A stretch of DNA of 64,000 nucleotides from Paraburkholderia sartisoli. GTDB taxonomy: Bacteria; Pseudomonadota; Gammaproteobacteria; Burkholderiales; Burkholderiaceae. Every line of letters begins with the position of its first letter. The stretch's first letter is position 1. A program made the translations under genes and the position numbers. Of this stretch, positions 52,513 to 60,770 are shown piece after piece. The DNA lies in contig NZ_FNRQ01000009.1 in the NCBI RefSeq assembly GCF_900107685.1, positions 1 to 64,000 on the forward strand, read 5' to 3'. Under the pieces are notes generated by a model. It was not told the origin of the DNA. It searched no databases and saw only the letters and a program-made list of their open reading frames with translations.

Positions 52513-53313
52513 TCAGGCAGCGCGGGCTGCATGAAGGCGGGGTGCGTCACCGCGATGGTGGATGAGTTGCCAGATCTGATGCCGCAGCGCGACGAACTCC
52601 GGTGTCGCGCGCAGATCGTCAGTGGTGTCGTCGCGGTTCAGGTGTACGTCGAGCGAGTGCGTGACACGACCAGGGGTCGCCGCCATCACGAGTACGCGCT
52701 GACCGAGGTACACCGCTTCCTCGATACCGTGCGTGATAAACACGATCGTCTTGCCCGTCCGCTTCCAGATACGCAGCAGTTCGTCCTGCAAGGTTTCGCG
52801 CGTCTGCGCGTCGAGCGCGGCAAACGGCTCGTCCATCAGCAACACGTCCGGGTCATACGAAAGCGAACGCGCGATTGCCACGCGTTGCTTCATGCCGCCC
52901 GACAACTCGTGTGGATACCTGTCCTCGAAACCCGTAAGACCCACGAGATCGAGCCAGTAGCGCGCACGGCTGGCGCGTTCCGCTTTCGGTACGCCTTTGG
53001 CCGCAAGGCCGAATTCGATGTTGCCCTGCGCCGTTTTCCACGGGAACAATGCGTATTGCTGAAACACAATGCCGCGATCGAGACCAGGGCCCGTGATCGA
53101 ACTGCCGTCCACCAGGATCGTGCCGCTATCCGGCTTTGTCAGTCCGCCGATGAGATCGAGAAGCGTGGTCTTGCCGCAGCCGCTCGGGCCGACCAGCACG
53201 AGAAACTCGCCGGCCGCCACGTCGAAGGACACGTCCTGCAGCACGACGAAGTGTCCACGCCGGTTCAGGTGGAAACCCTTGGCGATGTTGCGTACGCTGA
53301 TGGTCGCGCCCAT
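52513..53313 (-). CDS. ABC transporter ATPase, SsuB/TauB type
   Basis: A 266-aa ATPase with Walker A GPSGCGKTTLL (about residue 42), signature LSGGMKQRVAIAR and Walker B VLLMDEPFAALD. It energises uptake of an organosulfur compound together with the permease and binding protein. Gap of 43 bases to the binding-protein gene. Confidence 0.93.
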   Translation of the reverse strand: MGATISVRNIAKGFHLNRRGHFVVLQDVSFDVAAGEFLVLVGPSGCGKTTLLDLIGGLTKPDSGTILVDGSSITGPGLDRGIVFQQYALFPWKTAQGNIEFGLAAKGVPKAERASRARYWLDLVGLTGFEDRYPHELSGGMKQRVAIARSLSYDPDVLLMDEPFAALDAQTRETLQDELLRIWKRTGKTIVFITHGIEEAVYLGQRVLVMAATPGRVTHSLDVHLNRDDTTDDLRATPEFVALRHQIWQLIHHRGDAPRLHAARAA

Positions 53314-53356
53314 GTGTGTTTCTCCTTGAGAAATATCGCGGCGTTAAATCACAGGC

Positions 53357-54394
53357 TCAAGAACCTGGCTGGCGGCTGCCCAGCGCCTGACTGAACGGGT
53401 TGAACTGGTTGGTATAGATATCGTCCGTCTTGACCTGCCCGGGCTTGAGCACGCCGTTGCTCACGTACCAGTCGACATAGGTCGAGAAATCGCTGGGACT
53501 GATGATCCCGCCCTTGCCGCCGACACCCGCCGATTTCCAGTAGCGCACGATCGTTTTGTCCTCGTTGCGGTGGCGCGCCTGGACGATTTTCTCGAGCCGC
53601 GCAACCACTTCGTCACGCGGTGTCTTCTGCGCCCATTCGATCGCACGCGCCGTGCCGTCGACAAACTTGCGCACGGTATTCGGGTTCTGCTGGATGAAAC
53701 GGTCCGTGAAGATATAGCTCGCGTATCCAAAGCTGCCGAGTAGCTGGTAGTCGGTTATCAGGAGCGTTGCGCCGCCACCGGCAATCAGTTTGTCCTTGAG
53801 GATGTCTTCGAGGAACACCGCATCCAGCTGCTTCTGCTTGAGAAGCTGCTCAAGGTTGACGGGCGGCGCCGCGACAAAGGTGATCTTCTGGATATCGGCT
53901 TTCGATACGCCCGATTTTTCGAGCCATGCGGTGGTGAGGTATTGCTCGTATGCGCCGGGCGTGTTGACGCCGATCTTGCGGCCCACCAGATCACGCGCAG
54001 TCTTGATCGGACTGCCTTGAAGCACGAAAATGCCACTGTTGGTGTCTTTATCCGCGCCCACATAGGACAGCACCGCCTTGACCGGTGCATGGGCCGCCAC
54101 GAGCTTCACGATCGAGCCGTTGAACGCGCCGCCAAAATCGACGTCCCCGGTAACCGCGGCCTGAATGTCCTGCGGTCCGCTCGTCGTGTTGCCTACCCAC
54201 TTGAGCTTGACAGGTGCCAGGTAGCCGAGATCCTCCGCGAGTTCGGGATACAGTACCTTGCTTGCCCAGCCCTGGTAGCGCAATTCAGTTTTCCCGGGCG
54301 CCTGTGCGCAGGCGAGTTGCCCCATCAACAGAAGAAAGCCTGCCGCAAGCAATCGGGTTGTAGCGCGCCACCTGTCGCTCAAATTTTCTTTCAT
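53357..54394 (-). CDS. periplasmic substrate-binding protein, sulfonate/taurine type
   Basis: A 345-aa SsuA/TauA-like protein from the ATG at 54394, with a signal peptide ending GQLACAQA. The mature protein has ELRYQGWASKVLYPELAEDLGYLA and DVDFGGAFNGSIVKLVAA, typical of the NMT1/SsuA fold. It delivers substrate to the permease. The exact ligand cannot be read from the sequence. Confidence 0.88.
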   Translation of the reverse strand: MKENLSDRWRATTRLLAAGFLLLMGQLACAQAPGKTELRYQGWASKVLYPELAEDLGYLAPVKLKWVGNTTSGPQDIQAAVTGDVDFGGAFNGSIVKLVAAHAPVKAVLSYVGADKDTNSGIFVLQGSPIKTARDLVGRKIGVNTPGAYEQYLTTAWLEKSGVSKADIQKITFVAAPPVNLEQLLKQKQLDAVFLEDILKDKLIAGGGATLLITDYQLLGSFGYASYIFTDRFIQQNPNTVRKFVDGTARAIEWAQKTPRDEVVARLEKIVQARHRNEDKTIVRYWKSAGVGGKGGIISPSDFSTYVDWYVSNGVLKPGQVKTDDIYTNQFNPFSQALGSRQPGS

Positions 54395-54430
54395 GGTTGC
54401 CTGTATCAATCCGGTTCCGGGAAACAGATG

Positions 54431-54467
54431 AGCCGGCCAGGTTGCGAAACGCACGCGCCGGCCGGCT
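54431..54467 (-). other. intercistronic hairpin between the dioxygenase and binding-protein genes
   Basis: AGCCGGCC at 54431-54438 pairs with GGCCGGCT at 54460-54467, and the loop contains a second stem TGCG-AAA-CGCA. It lies within the operon, after the dioxygenase stop. Such hairpins can stabilise the upstream mRNA part or cause partial termination, which would set the enzyme-to-transporter ratio. Confidence 0.5.
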
Positions 54468-54484
54468 TCACTCGATGCCTGTGT

Positions 54485-55420
54485 CTAGAACGCGCCGTCG
54501 TGTTCGAGCGTCACGCGGTGAATGCGACGCCGTGACGAACCGTAATCGCGTGCCGCGTAGTGCTGCACCTGGCGGTTATCCCAGATCGCCACGTCACCCT
54601 TCTTCCATTCGAAGCGCGCCTGGATCTCCGGCGTCTTGATCAGGTCGTACAGGTAGTTGAGCAGGCTCTGGCTCGCTGTTTTCGACACACCGAGCAGATG
54701 GCTCGTGTGCCCTTCGTTGACGAATACCAGCTTGCGTCCGTTTTCGGGGTGCGTCTTGATGACGGGCACTTCGATCGGCGGAAACTTTTGCGATGCGTCG
54801 CGAACGCGCGCGGCTTTCTGTTCGATGGTTTCCTCGGCGGTGCCCGGCGGCAATTCGTAGCCGCTTAGCAACTCGGAAAGCGCCTGCTTTTTAGGCGAAG
54901 CAAGAAACGTGTTCACCGCGTGCAGCTTTTCGAAGTAGCGCGCGAGATCGGGGTCCAGCAGATCGTAGACGCCCGCGGACGACGTCCAGATCGTGTCGCC
55001 ACCGCCGCCCTCTGGAATCTCCTGCGCGTGCAGCACGGTTGCCTTGGGTGGCTGAGGTTGCCACGACACGTCGACGTGCCAGTTATCCGTGCCGCCCGAC
55101 TGCGTCTTGTCGCTATGGGCGATCACCTCGATTTCGGGGAATCCTGCGACAGCCGGCAAATAGATGTTCTTGCGGATCGGGTTGCCAAAAATGCGCGCAA
55201 GCCCGACGTGCTGTTCCGGCGTCAGCGTCTGTTCGCGAATGAAAATGACGCCGTGATCCACCAGCGCCCGATTGAGCGTGCTGCGATTGTCGTCACTTAG
55301 CGGGCGCGATAGATCGACGTTTTCGATCACCGCGCCGATCAGCGGCTTGTAACGCCGCACGCGGATATCCTGATGGGCGTTACCTGACTGCGAAACCGGA
55401 TTTTCAAGCACAGTGCTCAT
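54485..55420 (-). CDS. TauD/TfdA-family 2-oxoglutarate-dependent dioxygenase
   Basis: A 311-aa Fe(II)/2-oxoglutarate dioxygenase. The facial triad is visible as WHVD (His and Asp) and the distal His in RRRIHRVTL, with the 2-oxoglutarate-binding Arg following. The GGTDNWHVDVSW block resembles alkylsulfatase AtsK as much as TauD. It would release sulfite or sulfate from an organosulfur compound imported by the linked transporter. AGGAGG precedes the ATG at 55420. First gene of the operon. Confidence 0.9.
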   Translation of the reverse strand: MSTVLENPVSQSGNAHQDIRVRRYKPLIGAVIENVDLSRPLSDDNRSTLNRALVDHGVIFIREQTLTPEQHVGLARIFGNPIRKNIYLPAVAGFPEIEVIAHSDKTQSGGTDNWHVDVSWQPQPPKATVLHAQEIPEGGGGDTIWTSSAGVYDLLDPDLARYFEKLHAVNTFLASPKKQALSELLSGYELPPGTAEETIEQKAARVRDASQKFPPIEVPVIKTHPENGRKLVFVNEGHTSHLLGVSKTASQSLLNYLYDLIKTPEIQARFEWKKGDVAIWDNRQVQHYAARDYGSSRRRIHRVTLEHDGAF

Positions 55421-55756
55421 TGCGTTCCTCCTGGGGTTGCGGGTGTGGGTTCGGATCGGTGTCCAGACATCAAAGCAGGAGGGTCCACGCGGATCAACCA
55501 ACCATTTTGCTAAAGAATTTCGACTGGAGTCCGATTCATATAGACCGTGCCCCGTCAGACGCAACCCACGCTGTGTGCGGATTGCTTGTGGCGAAAGATC
55601 ATTTCCGCGCAGCGGCTTGCGCGTCTACGTTTGAAGGTTGCGACGAGGAGGCCAAATGGCGCCGCTGTTTCGGCTTTGACTTTTTCGATGCTTGAACAGA
55701 CGCGCTAGCGCGACCGGTACAATATGGCCACTCTCCGCCGAAACGCCCACCCTCTC
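55421..55756. other. intergenic region with a probable promoter for the YgjP-type gene
   Basis: A divergent spacer of 336 bases. TACAAT at 55718-55723 with TTGAAC 20 bases before it is a plausible sigma-70 promoter for the metallopeptidase gene. If so, transcription starts after the ATG at 55724, and the start at 55757 is used. No gene or regulator site for the dioxygenase operon was recognised. Confidence 0.5.
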
Positions 55757-56263
55757 ATGCAGAATCTGAAATACCTGAGCGCATACCCGACGGCGCTCCA
55801 GGACAAGGTGCGCCGGCTGATTGCTGAACAGCAACTCGGTGCGTATCTTGACGAGCGCTATCCGAACCGGCATGCCGTACAGACCGATCGTGCGCTGTAC
55901 GACTATTGCGCGGACCTGAAACGCGAATTCATCCGCAACGGTCCGCAGATCGACAAGGTCGTCTACGACAGCAAACTGGATGTACTGCGGCACGCGCTCG
56001 GCCTGCACACGACGATTTCACGCGTGCAGGGCAGCAGGCTCAAGTCGAAAAAGGAAATCCGTATCGCTTCGCTGTTCAGGGATACCGCACCGGAATTCCT
56101 TCGCATGATCGTTGTGCATGAACTTGCACACCTGAAGGAAAGCGAACATAACAAGGCGTTTTACCGCCTCTGCGAATTCATGCAGCCGGGCTACCATCAG
56201 ACCGAGTTCGATCTGCGCCTTTACCTGACGCATCGCGACCTCACGCGAGGCACGCCCGGCTGA
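55757..56263 (+). CDS. YgjP-type (DUF45) metallopeptidase-like protein
   Basis: A 168-aa protein with the zinc signature HELAHLKESEHNKAFY (HExxH plus a third His six residues on) near residue 120, as in YgjP/UPF0758-type M48-like proteins of the DUF45 family. The upstream part is helical. The ATG at 55757 is preferred over 55724 because a -10 element abuts the latter. The family is often linked to restriction/stress loci, but no such partner is here. Confidence 0.8.
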   Translation: MQNLKYLSAYPTALQDKVRRLIAEQQLGAYLDERYPNRHAVQTDRALYDYCADLKREFIRNGPQIDKVVYDSKLDVLRHALGLHTTISRVQGSRLKSKKEIRIASLFRDTAPEFLRMIVVHELAHLKESEHNKAFYRLCEFMQPGYHQTEFDLRLYLTHRDLTRGTPG

Positions 56264-56351
56264 AAGCCGTTGCCCCAGTTCGCCGCGCGAAACGCGCTGG
56301 GAGTATGCTGCACGTGAGTCTGTCCATACCAGCGCCAGGGAGGGATACGCG

Positions 56352-57374
56352 ATGAGTACCGCAAGCGAGCTTCAGAGCACCGTCGATGCGATGGTTCAAC
56401 CGGGCAAGGGCCTGCTGGCCGCCGACGAGAGCGGACCGACCATCGCGAAACGCTTCAAGACCATCGGCGTCGAGTCGAACGAGGAATACCGCCGCGCATG
56501 GCGCGACCTGTTGCTGTCGACGTCAGGCCTTGGCGAATACATCAGCGGTGTCATCCTGTATGAAGAAACGCTGGGGCAATGCTCCAGCAAGGGCACGCCG
56601 CTGCCGGAACTGGCCGCCTCGCAGGGCATTGTGCCGGGCATCAAGGTCGATCTTGGCAAGATTCCCCTTGCACATGCACCCGGCGACGAAATCACGCAAG
56701 GCCTCGACGGGCTCGCGCAACGGCTGGCCGGATACAGGAAACAGGGTGCGCGCTTTGCCAAGTGGCGTGCGGTGTACAACATCTCGCCGACACGCCCTGG
56801 GCGGCTCGCCATCGAGGCCAATGCCGACGCTCTCGCCTCTTATGCGGCGATCTGTCAGGAAGCGGGTATCGTGCCAATCGTCGAACCCGAGGTGCTGATG
56901 GACGGTGACCATACGATCGCGCGCTCGTTTGAAGTGACCGAGGCGGTGCTGCACGAGGTCTTTCACGCGCTGCACCGGCATGCGGTCGTGCTTGAGCATA
57001 TGCTGCTCAAGCCGGGTATGGTGATCGCGGGTTCCAATGCCGGGAAAGCTTCAGTTGAAGACGTTGCACGTCAGACAGTGCAAGTGCTTAAACGAACTGT
57101 TCCCGCGGCCGTGCCTGGCGTTGTGTTTTTGTCTGGTGGACAGACGCCTGAACAGGCAACCGCGCATCTTGATGCGATGAACCGGCTTGCGGCCTTGCCG
57201 TGGAATCTGAGCTTTTCCTATGGGCGGGCGTTGCAGGAGCCGCCACTACAGGCGTGGAAGGGACTGGCCGCTAACGTTGCTGTTGCGCAGAAAGCGCTGC
57301 TCAAGCGGGCGCGGTTGAATAGTGAGGCTTGCCTGGGCAGGTATGAGACCCGGATGGAGGTGGACGAGGGTTGA
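56352..57374 (+). CDS. class I fructose-bisphosphate aldolase
   Basis: A 340-aa Schiff-base aldolase. The N-terminal GKGLLAADESGPTIAKRF block and the lysine in VLEHMLLKPGMVIAGS (Schiff base) are diagnostic, as is the FLSGGQTPEQAT phosphate-binding region. It cleaves fructose-1,6-bisphosphate to two triose phosphates. AGGGAGG lies eight bases upstream. Bacterial class I enzymes of this plant/animal-like type are common in Burkholderia beside a class II enzyme. Confidence 0.94.
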   Translation: MSTASELQSTVDAMVQPGKGLLAADESGPTIAKRFKTIGVESNEEYRRAWRDLLLSTSGLGEYISGVILYEETLGQCSSKGTPLPELAASQGIVPGIKVDLGKIPLAHAPGDEITQGLDGLAQRLAGYRKQGARFAKWRAVYNISPTRPGRLAIEANADALASYAAICQEAGIVPIVEPEVLMDGDHTIARSFEVTEAVLHEVFHALHRHAVVLEHMLLKPGMVIAGSNAGKASVEDVARQTVQVLKRTVPAAVPGVVFLSGGQTPEQATAHLDAMNRLAALPWNLSFSYGRALQEPPLQAWKGLAANVAVAQKALLKRARLNSEACLGRYETRMEVDEG

Positions 57375-57400
57375 GGTGGAGTGACTTCATTGTCCACGAC

Positions 57401-57439
57401 GTCTCGCCTCAAGAGCGCAAACGCCTCTTGAGGCGAGAC
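57401..57439. terminator. bidirectional hairpin terminator
   Basis: A perfect 15-base stem (GTCTCGCCTCAAGAG / CTCTTGAGGCGAGAC) with a nine-base loop CGCAAACGC, located 27 bases after the aldolase stop and 26 before the end of the convergent methyltransferase gene. There is no strong T-run, but its position and perfection support termination in both directions. Confidence 0.75.
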
Positions 57440-57464
57440 ATCTGATACTTCTATGAGTCGTGGG

Positions 57465-58163
57465 TCAGAACAAGCCTGGGATCACACGGTAGCGGACCTT
57501 CTCCTTGTAAAAGCGATAGACCGCATCGGTCGACAGAAGCCGTTCTTCCCGATAAATTCGACATGCCTGAAGGGCGAACAGGGTTCCGTAAATGAGCAGG
57601 TTCTGCACGCCGAAGTTCGCGAGCAGAAAACCAATGTCGGTGACAAGGTATCCGACGTACATTGGATGTCGCATGAACCGATAGGCGCCATGCGACACGA
57701 CTCCCCGGTTGGCCGGCAAAATGCCGAACGAGCGCCGCAGCGAAATCTTTGCAAAGAGCTGCCAGCAGATGCCGAGCACCTGAAGCGACGCGGCGATCGT
57801 TTCCGGTACGAGTCGAATGCCAGGTCCCAGTTGAACGGCGAGAAAGTAGTACGTGCCGCCCATCGTGCACAGGAACGCAAACGGCGTCCAGTCACGTCGC
57901 ACCGGAACCCGTGAGAAGAGCGACAGACTGATGGTGAAGCACACCTCCACCACCAGCAGTAGCAGCGTGATACGTCCAGGGTCAGCACGCCAGTGCAGGA
58001 TCGCAGCGTACGCAAACACGCTCAACAGTACGGCCGTGCCGGCCCGTGCCGATATTTCGAGCAATGCGTCGCGCAGGCGCGGCGTGGTGTCATGTGTGGC
58101 ACGCGCCGAACCATCGGCAGGAGGTGTTGCAAGCCCCTCTCTTTCGTTGATGATGACGGCCAT
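57465..58163 (-). CDS. isoprenylcysteine methyltransferase-like membrane protein
   Basis: A 232-aa polytopic protein of the ICMT/PEMT group. The C-terminal SAM-binding features are RFMRHPMYVGYLV and YREERLL, with about five membrane helices. Bacterial members methylate unknown, often lipid-like, substrates. AGGAG precedes the ATG at 58163. It is 21 bases downstream of the marR gene and likely controlled by it. Confidence 0.83.
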   Translation of the reverse strand: MAVIINEREGLATPPADGSARATHDTTPRLRDALLEISARAGTAVLLSVFAYAAILHWRADPGRITLLLLVVEVCFTISLSLFSRVPVRRDWTPFAFLCTMGGTYYFLAVQLGPGIRLVPETIAASLQVLGICWQLFAKISLRRSFGILPANRGVVSHGAYRFMRHPMYVGYLVTDIGFLLANFGVQNLLIYGTLFALQACRIYREERLLSTDAVYRFYKEKVRYRVIPGLF

Positions 58164-58184
58164 ATCTCCTCCAGATTATTTTTG

Positions 58185-58676
58185 TCAGATGGCGGCGTTG
58201 AGTTTGCTGGCGTTATCCGGTTGATTGTCGGCCATGTAGCCATCGAGGATCTTCACCAATCCGTACAGGTACTTTTTGACGCTTTGCAGTTCCCGGCTAT
58301 CGAGCGTGTGATAAAAATCAGCCAGATTGCGGTTGACGGGCTCGAAATAAGCAGCGATCGCCGCGCGACGACCTGGAATAAAGTGCAACAGGATGCGCCG
58401 CCCATCGGTCGGGTCGGTTTCGCGCTTGATCAGCCCGGCCGTCTCGAGGCGTTTCAGCGAGGTCGTGATACTGCCCGGCGAAAGTCCTGCCAGTTTCGAT
58501 AACCTGCCGGGCGTGACCGGTTGCGCCTCATCGTAATAGGCGAGTTCCAGGCATTTCAGATCGGTGACGCTCACGCCCAGTTGTCCGGCTACAAACTGGT
58601 TGAAGGCCGCCAGTTTGACGCCGAGCATAAACCGGAGCCTGACGATCTCGACGCGATCGTCTGAAGCATCTGTCAT
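58185..58676 (-). CDS. MarR-family transcriptional regulator
   Basis: A 163-aa winged-helix regulator; the recognition region is GRLSKLAGLSPGSITTSLKRLETAGLIKRETDPTDGRR (about 58-95), with the usual DxRR wing. GGGGGAG lies six bases before the ATG at 58676 and is only a few bases from the tadC stop (13-base gap). It may therefore be transcribed at the end of the tad operon. It probably regulates the adjacent methyltransferase-like gene. Confidence 0.9.
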   Translation of the reverse strand: MTDASDDRVEIVRLRFMLGVKLAAFNQFVAGQLGVSVTDLKCLELAYYDEAQPVTPGRLSKLAGLSPGSITTSLKRLETAGLIKRETDPTDGRRILLHFIPGRRAAIAAYFEPVNRNLADFYHTLDSRELQSVKKYLYGLVKILDGYMADNQPDNASKLNAAI

Positions 58677-58689
58677 GTTGACTCCCCCG

Positions 58690-59673
58690 TCACAGTGGCG
58701 GCGTTCCTGCGCCTGCCTGACCGGAGAGCGCCGGCAACAAGACGCGAAACACCTGAATAAAAGCCGGACCGAGCAAGACCAGCATCAGCGTCGGGAATAT
58801 GCAAAAAATAAGCGGAAACAATAGTTTGACGGCGATCTTGCCCGCGGCTTCCTCAGCCCGGAGCCGTCGCTTGAGCCTCAGGTTTTCCGAGTGCACGCGC
58901 AGCGAATCGCCCATACTGGTGCCGAAGCGCTCTGCCTGAATCAGCATCGCCACCAGCACCTCCAGCTCTTCGACGCCAGTGCGCAGTGCCAGGTTTTTGA
59001 GCGCGGTTTCCTTGCTTAAACCCGCTCTTAGTTCCAGCAGAAGCAGTTGCAATTCGTCGCTCAACGTCCGGCTTTTGAGGTGCATCTCGTCGGCCACCTT
59101 CATAAGCGCCGCGTCCAGTCCGAGACCCGCTTCCACACACACGGTAAGCAGATCCAGCGCGTCAGGAAAATCCTCGAAAATGGTCTGCTGCCGCAGGCGC
59201 ACACGGCGTGCCAGCGCGACATTGGGCAGGTAATAACCAATACTCGCCAGCACCAGCAGCACGACAACAAACAGGTAGTTGTGACTGTTCGCCAGGTAGG
59301 GGCCAACCGCCGCCAGGCAGACAAGGGGCAGCGCAATGACCAGAATCGTCTTGGCGGCAAAATAAACCCCTGGGGCCGACGGACTGCGCCATCCCGCGTG
59401 CATGAATTTCGTACGCAATACCGAATGCTCCCAGCCTTCTTTGGGGATCGAAAGTTTCGCGATCGGCTCTGAAGCCCGTGCAATCTTTCTGATCCATTGC
59501 GCGCCCTCGCCATCCGCCGTTTCCGGAGAGGGCTGAGCGATGCTGGTGAGCTGGCCAAGCCGGCGGTGTATCGAGTTCGGCATCAGTAGCGCCATCACAC
59601 CAAATGCGGCAAGGGCGACAATCGAAAAAACGATGGCCAGCAGAATGAATTGTTCAGTGTTCATGGCAGGCAT
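58690..59673 (-). CDS. tadC: Tad pilus inner-membrane protein TadC
   Basis: A 327-aa type II secretion F-family protein (TadC). It has one N-terminal and three later membrane helices; the core block is FPDALDLLTVCVEAGLGLDAALMKVADEM, then QAERFGTSMGDSLRVHSENLRLKRRLRAEE. It pairs with TadB to form the inner membrane platform of Flp pili. Start at 59673; 59664 is an alternative. Confidence 0.93.
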   Translation of the reverse strand: MPAMNTEQFILLAIVFSIVALAAFGVMALLMPNSIHRRLGQLTSIAQPSPETADGEGAQWIRKIARASEPIAKLSIPKEGWEHSVLRTKFMHAGWRSPSAPGVYFAAKTILVIALPLVCLAAVGPYLANSHNYLFVVVLLVLASIGYYLPNVALARRVRLRQQTIFEDFPDALDLLTVCVEAGLGLDAALMKVADEMHLKSRTLSDELQLLLLELRAGLSKETALKNLALRTGVEELEVLVAMLIQAERFGTSMGDSLRVHSENLRLKRRLRAEEAAGKIAVKLLFPLIFCIFPTLMLVLLGPAFIQVFRVLLPALSGQAGAGTPPL

Positions 59674-59715
59674 GGGATCGACCCATCTCCAAAGAAATGA
59701 AAATGCCAGGTTTCA

Positions 59716-60693
59716 TCAAACATGGATGCGAATGACTTTTCGCATCCAGATCACACCGAACATCATCATGGCCAGCGCCACACCAAGCATTTTCAAGCCG
59801 GTTGGATCGGTCCACAAAATGCGCAGGAAACCCGGATTAACAATCGAAATAAGCAATGCCATGGCGAACGGCAAAATCCCCAGAATCCAGGCCGACAACC
59901 GGCCTTCGGACGACAGCACCTTGACCTTGCCGAGCAGCGCCAGCCGGCTCCGGATAAGCTGACTGATATTGCCGAGAATTTCGGCCAGGTTACCTCCGCT
60001 CTCGCGCTGGATCAGTACCGCGATCACAAAATAACGCAGGTCACTGATCGGTATGCGGTTGGCCAGTCCTCCCAACGCGTCGTTGAGCGGCACGCCAAAA
60101 TTGATTTCGTCGAACACCGTGCGAAACTCGCCGCCGATCGGCTCGGGCATCTCGTCGCCCACGATGCCGAGGGCAGTCGAGAACGAATGCCCGGCCCGCA
60201 ATGACCGGCTGATCATGTCGGCGGCCTCGGGCAATTGCTCCTCGATCTGCTTCACTCGCCGGGCCTTTGCCCGGATGACGATGAACGGCGCAACGAATGC
60301 GCCAAGCAGCGTCGCCGTCAACAACGCCAGCGCCGGCATGTAGATCATGCTGCCGACCATCCACACCGCGAGCGGCGGAATCACGGTGTAAGAAAAGAAC
60401 TTCCCGATCGGCCAGTTCAGCCCCGACTGAACCAGCCAGCGATCGAGCACATGGATCCGCGGCACTTGCAGCAGCAAGCGGGTCATCAGCGGTGACGTGC
60501 TCAACTCGCGCTGCTTGAGAATCGACACCGCCTTGTCTTTATCGTGTCCCCCTGCAGACGCCATGCGGATGCGGTTTTCCACACGCCTGGCGGCGCTGCT
60601 GTGCTGGCTTTGCCACCAGATATACGTGGCTTCGATCAACATGATGATCGAGAAGAACACCAGGATGATGAATCCGTAGAATAGATAGTTCAT
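59716..60693 (-). CDS. tadB: Tad pilus inner-membrane protein TadB
   Basis: A 325-aa TadB protein with the type II secretion F domain: EQLPEAADMISRSLRAGHSFSTALGIVGDEMP and IQRESGGNLAEILGNISQLIR. It has N- and C-terminal membrane helices. GAGGGAC precedes the ATG at 60693; the longer upstream frame is not used. It lies between tadA and tadC as in standard tad loci. Confidence 0.93.
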   Translation of the reverse strand: MNYLFYGFIILVFFSIIMLIEATYIWWQSQHSSAARRVENRIRMASAGGHDKDKAVSILKQRELSTSPLMTRLLLQVPRIHVLDRWLVQSGLNWPIGKFFSYTVIPPLAVWMVGSMIYMPALALLTATLLGAFVAPFIVIRAKARRVKQIEEQLPEAADMISRSLRAGHSFSTALGIVGDEMPEPIGGEFRTVFDEINFGVPLNDALGGLANRIPISDLRYFVIAVLIQRESGGNLAEILGNISQLIRSRLALLGKVKVLSSEGRLSAWILGILPFAMALLISIVNPGFLRILWTDPTGLKMLGVALAMMMFGVIWMRKVIRIHV

Positions 60694-60770
60694 GTCGATG
60701 TCCCTCGCAATGGGGCCCCGGCCTTCCCGCCGCGGCTCCCTTCCTGCCGGTCGTTGCTGGCCTGTCGCCG

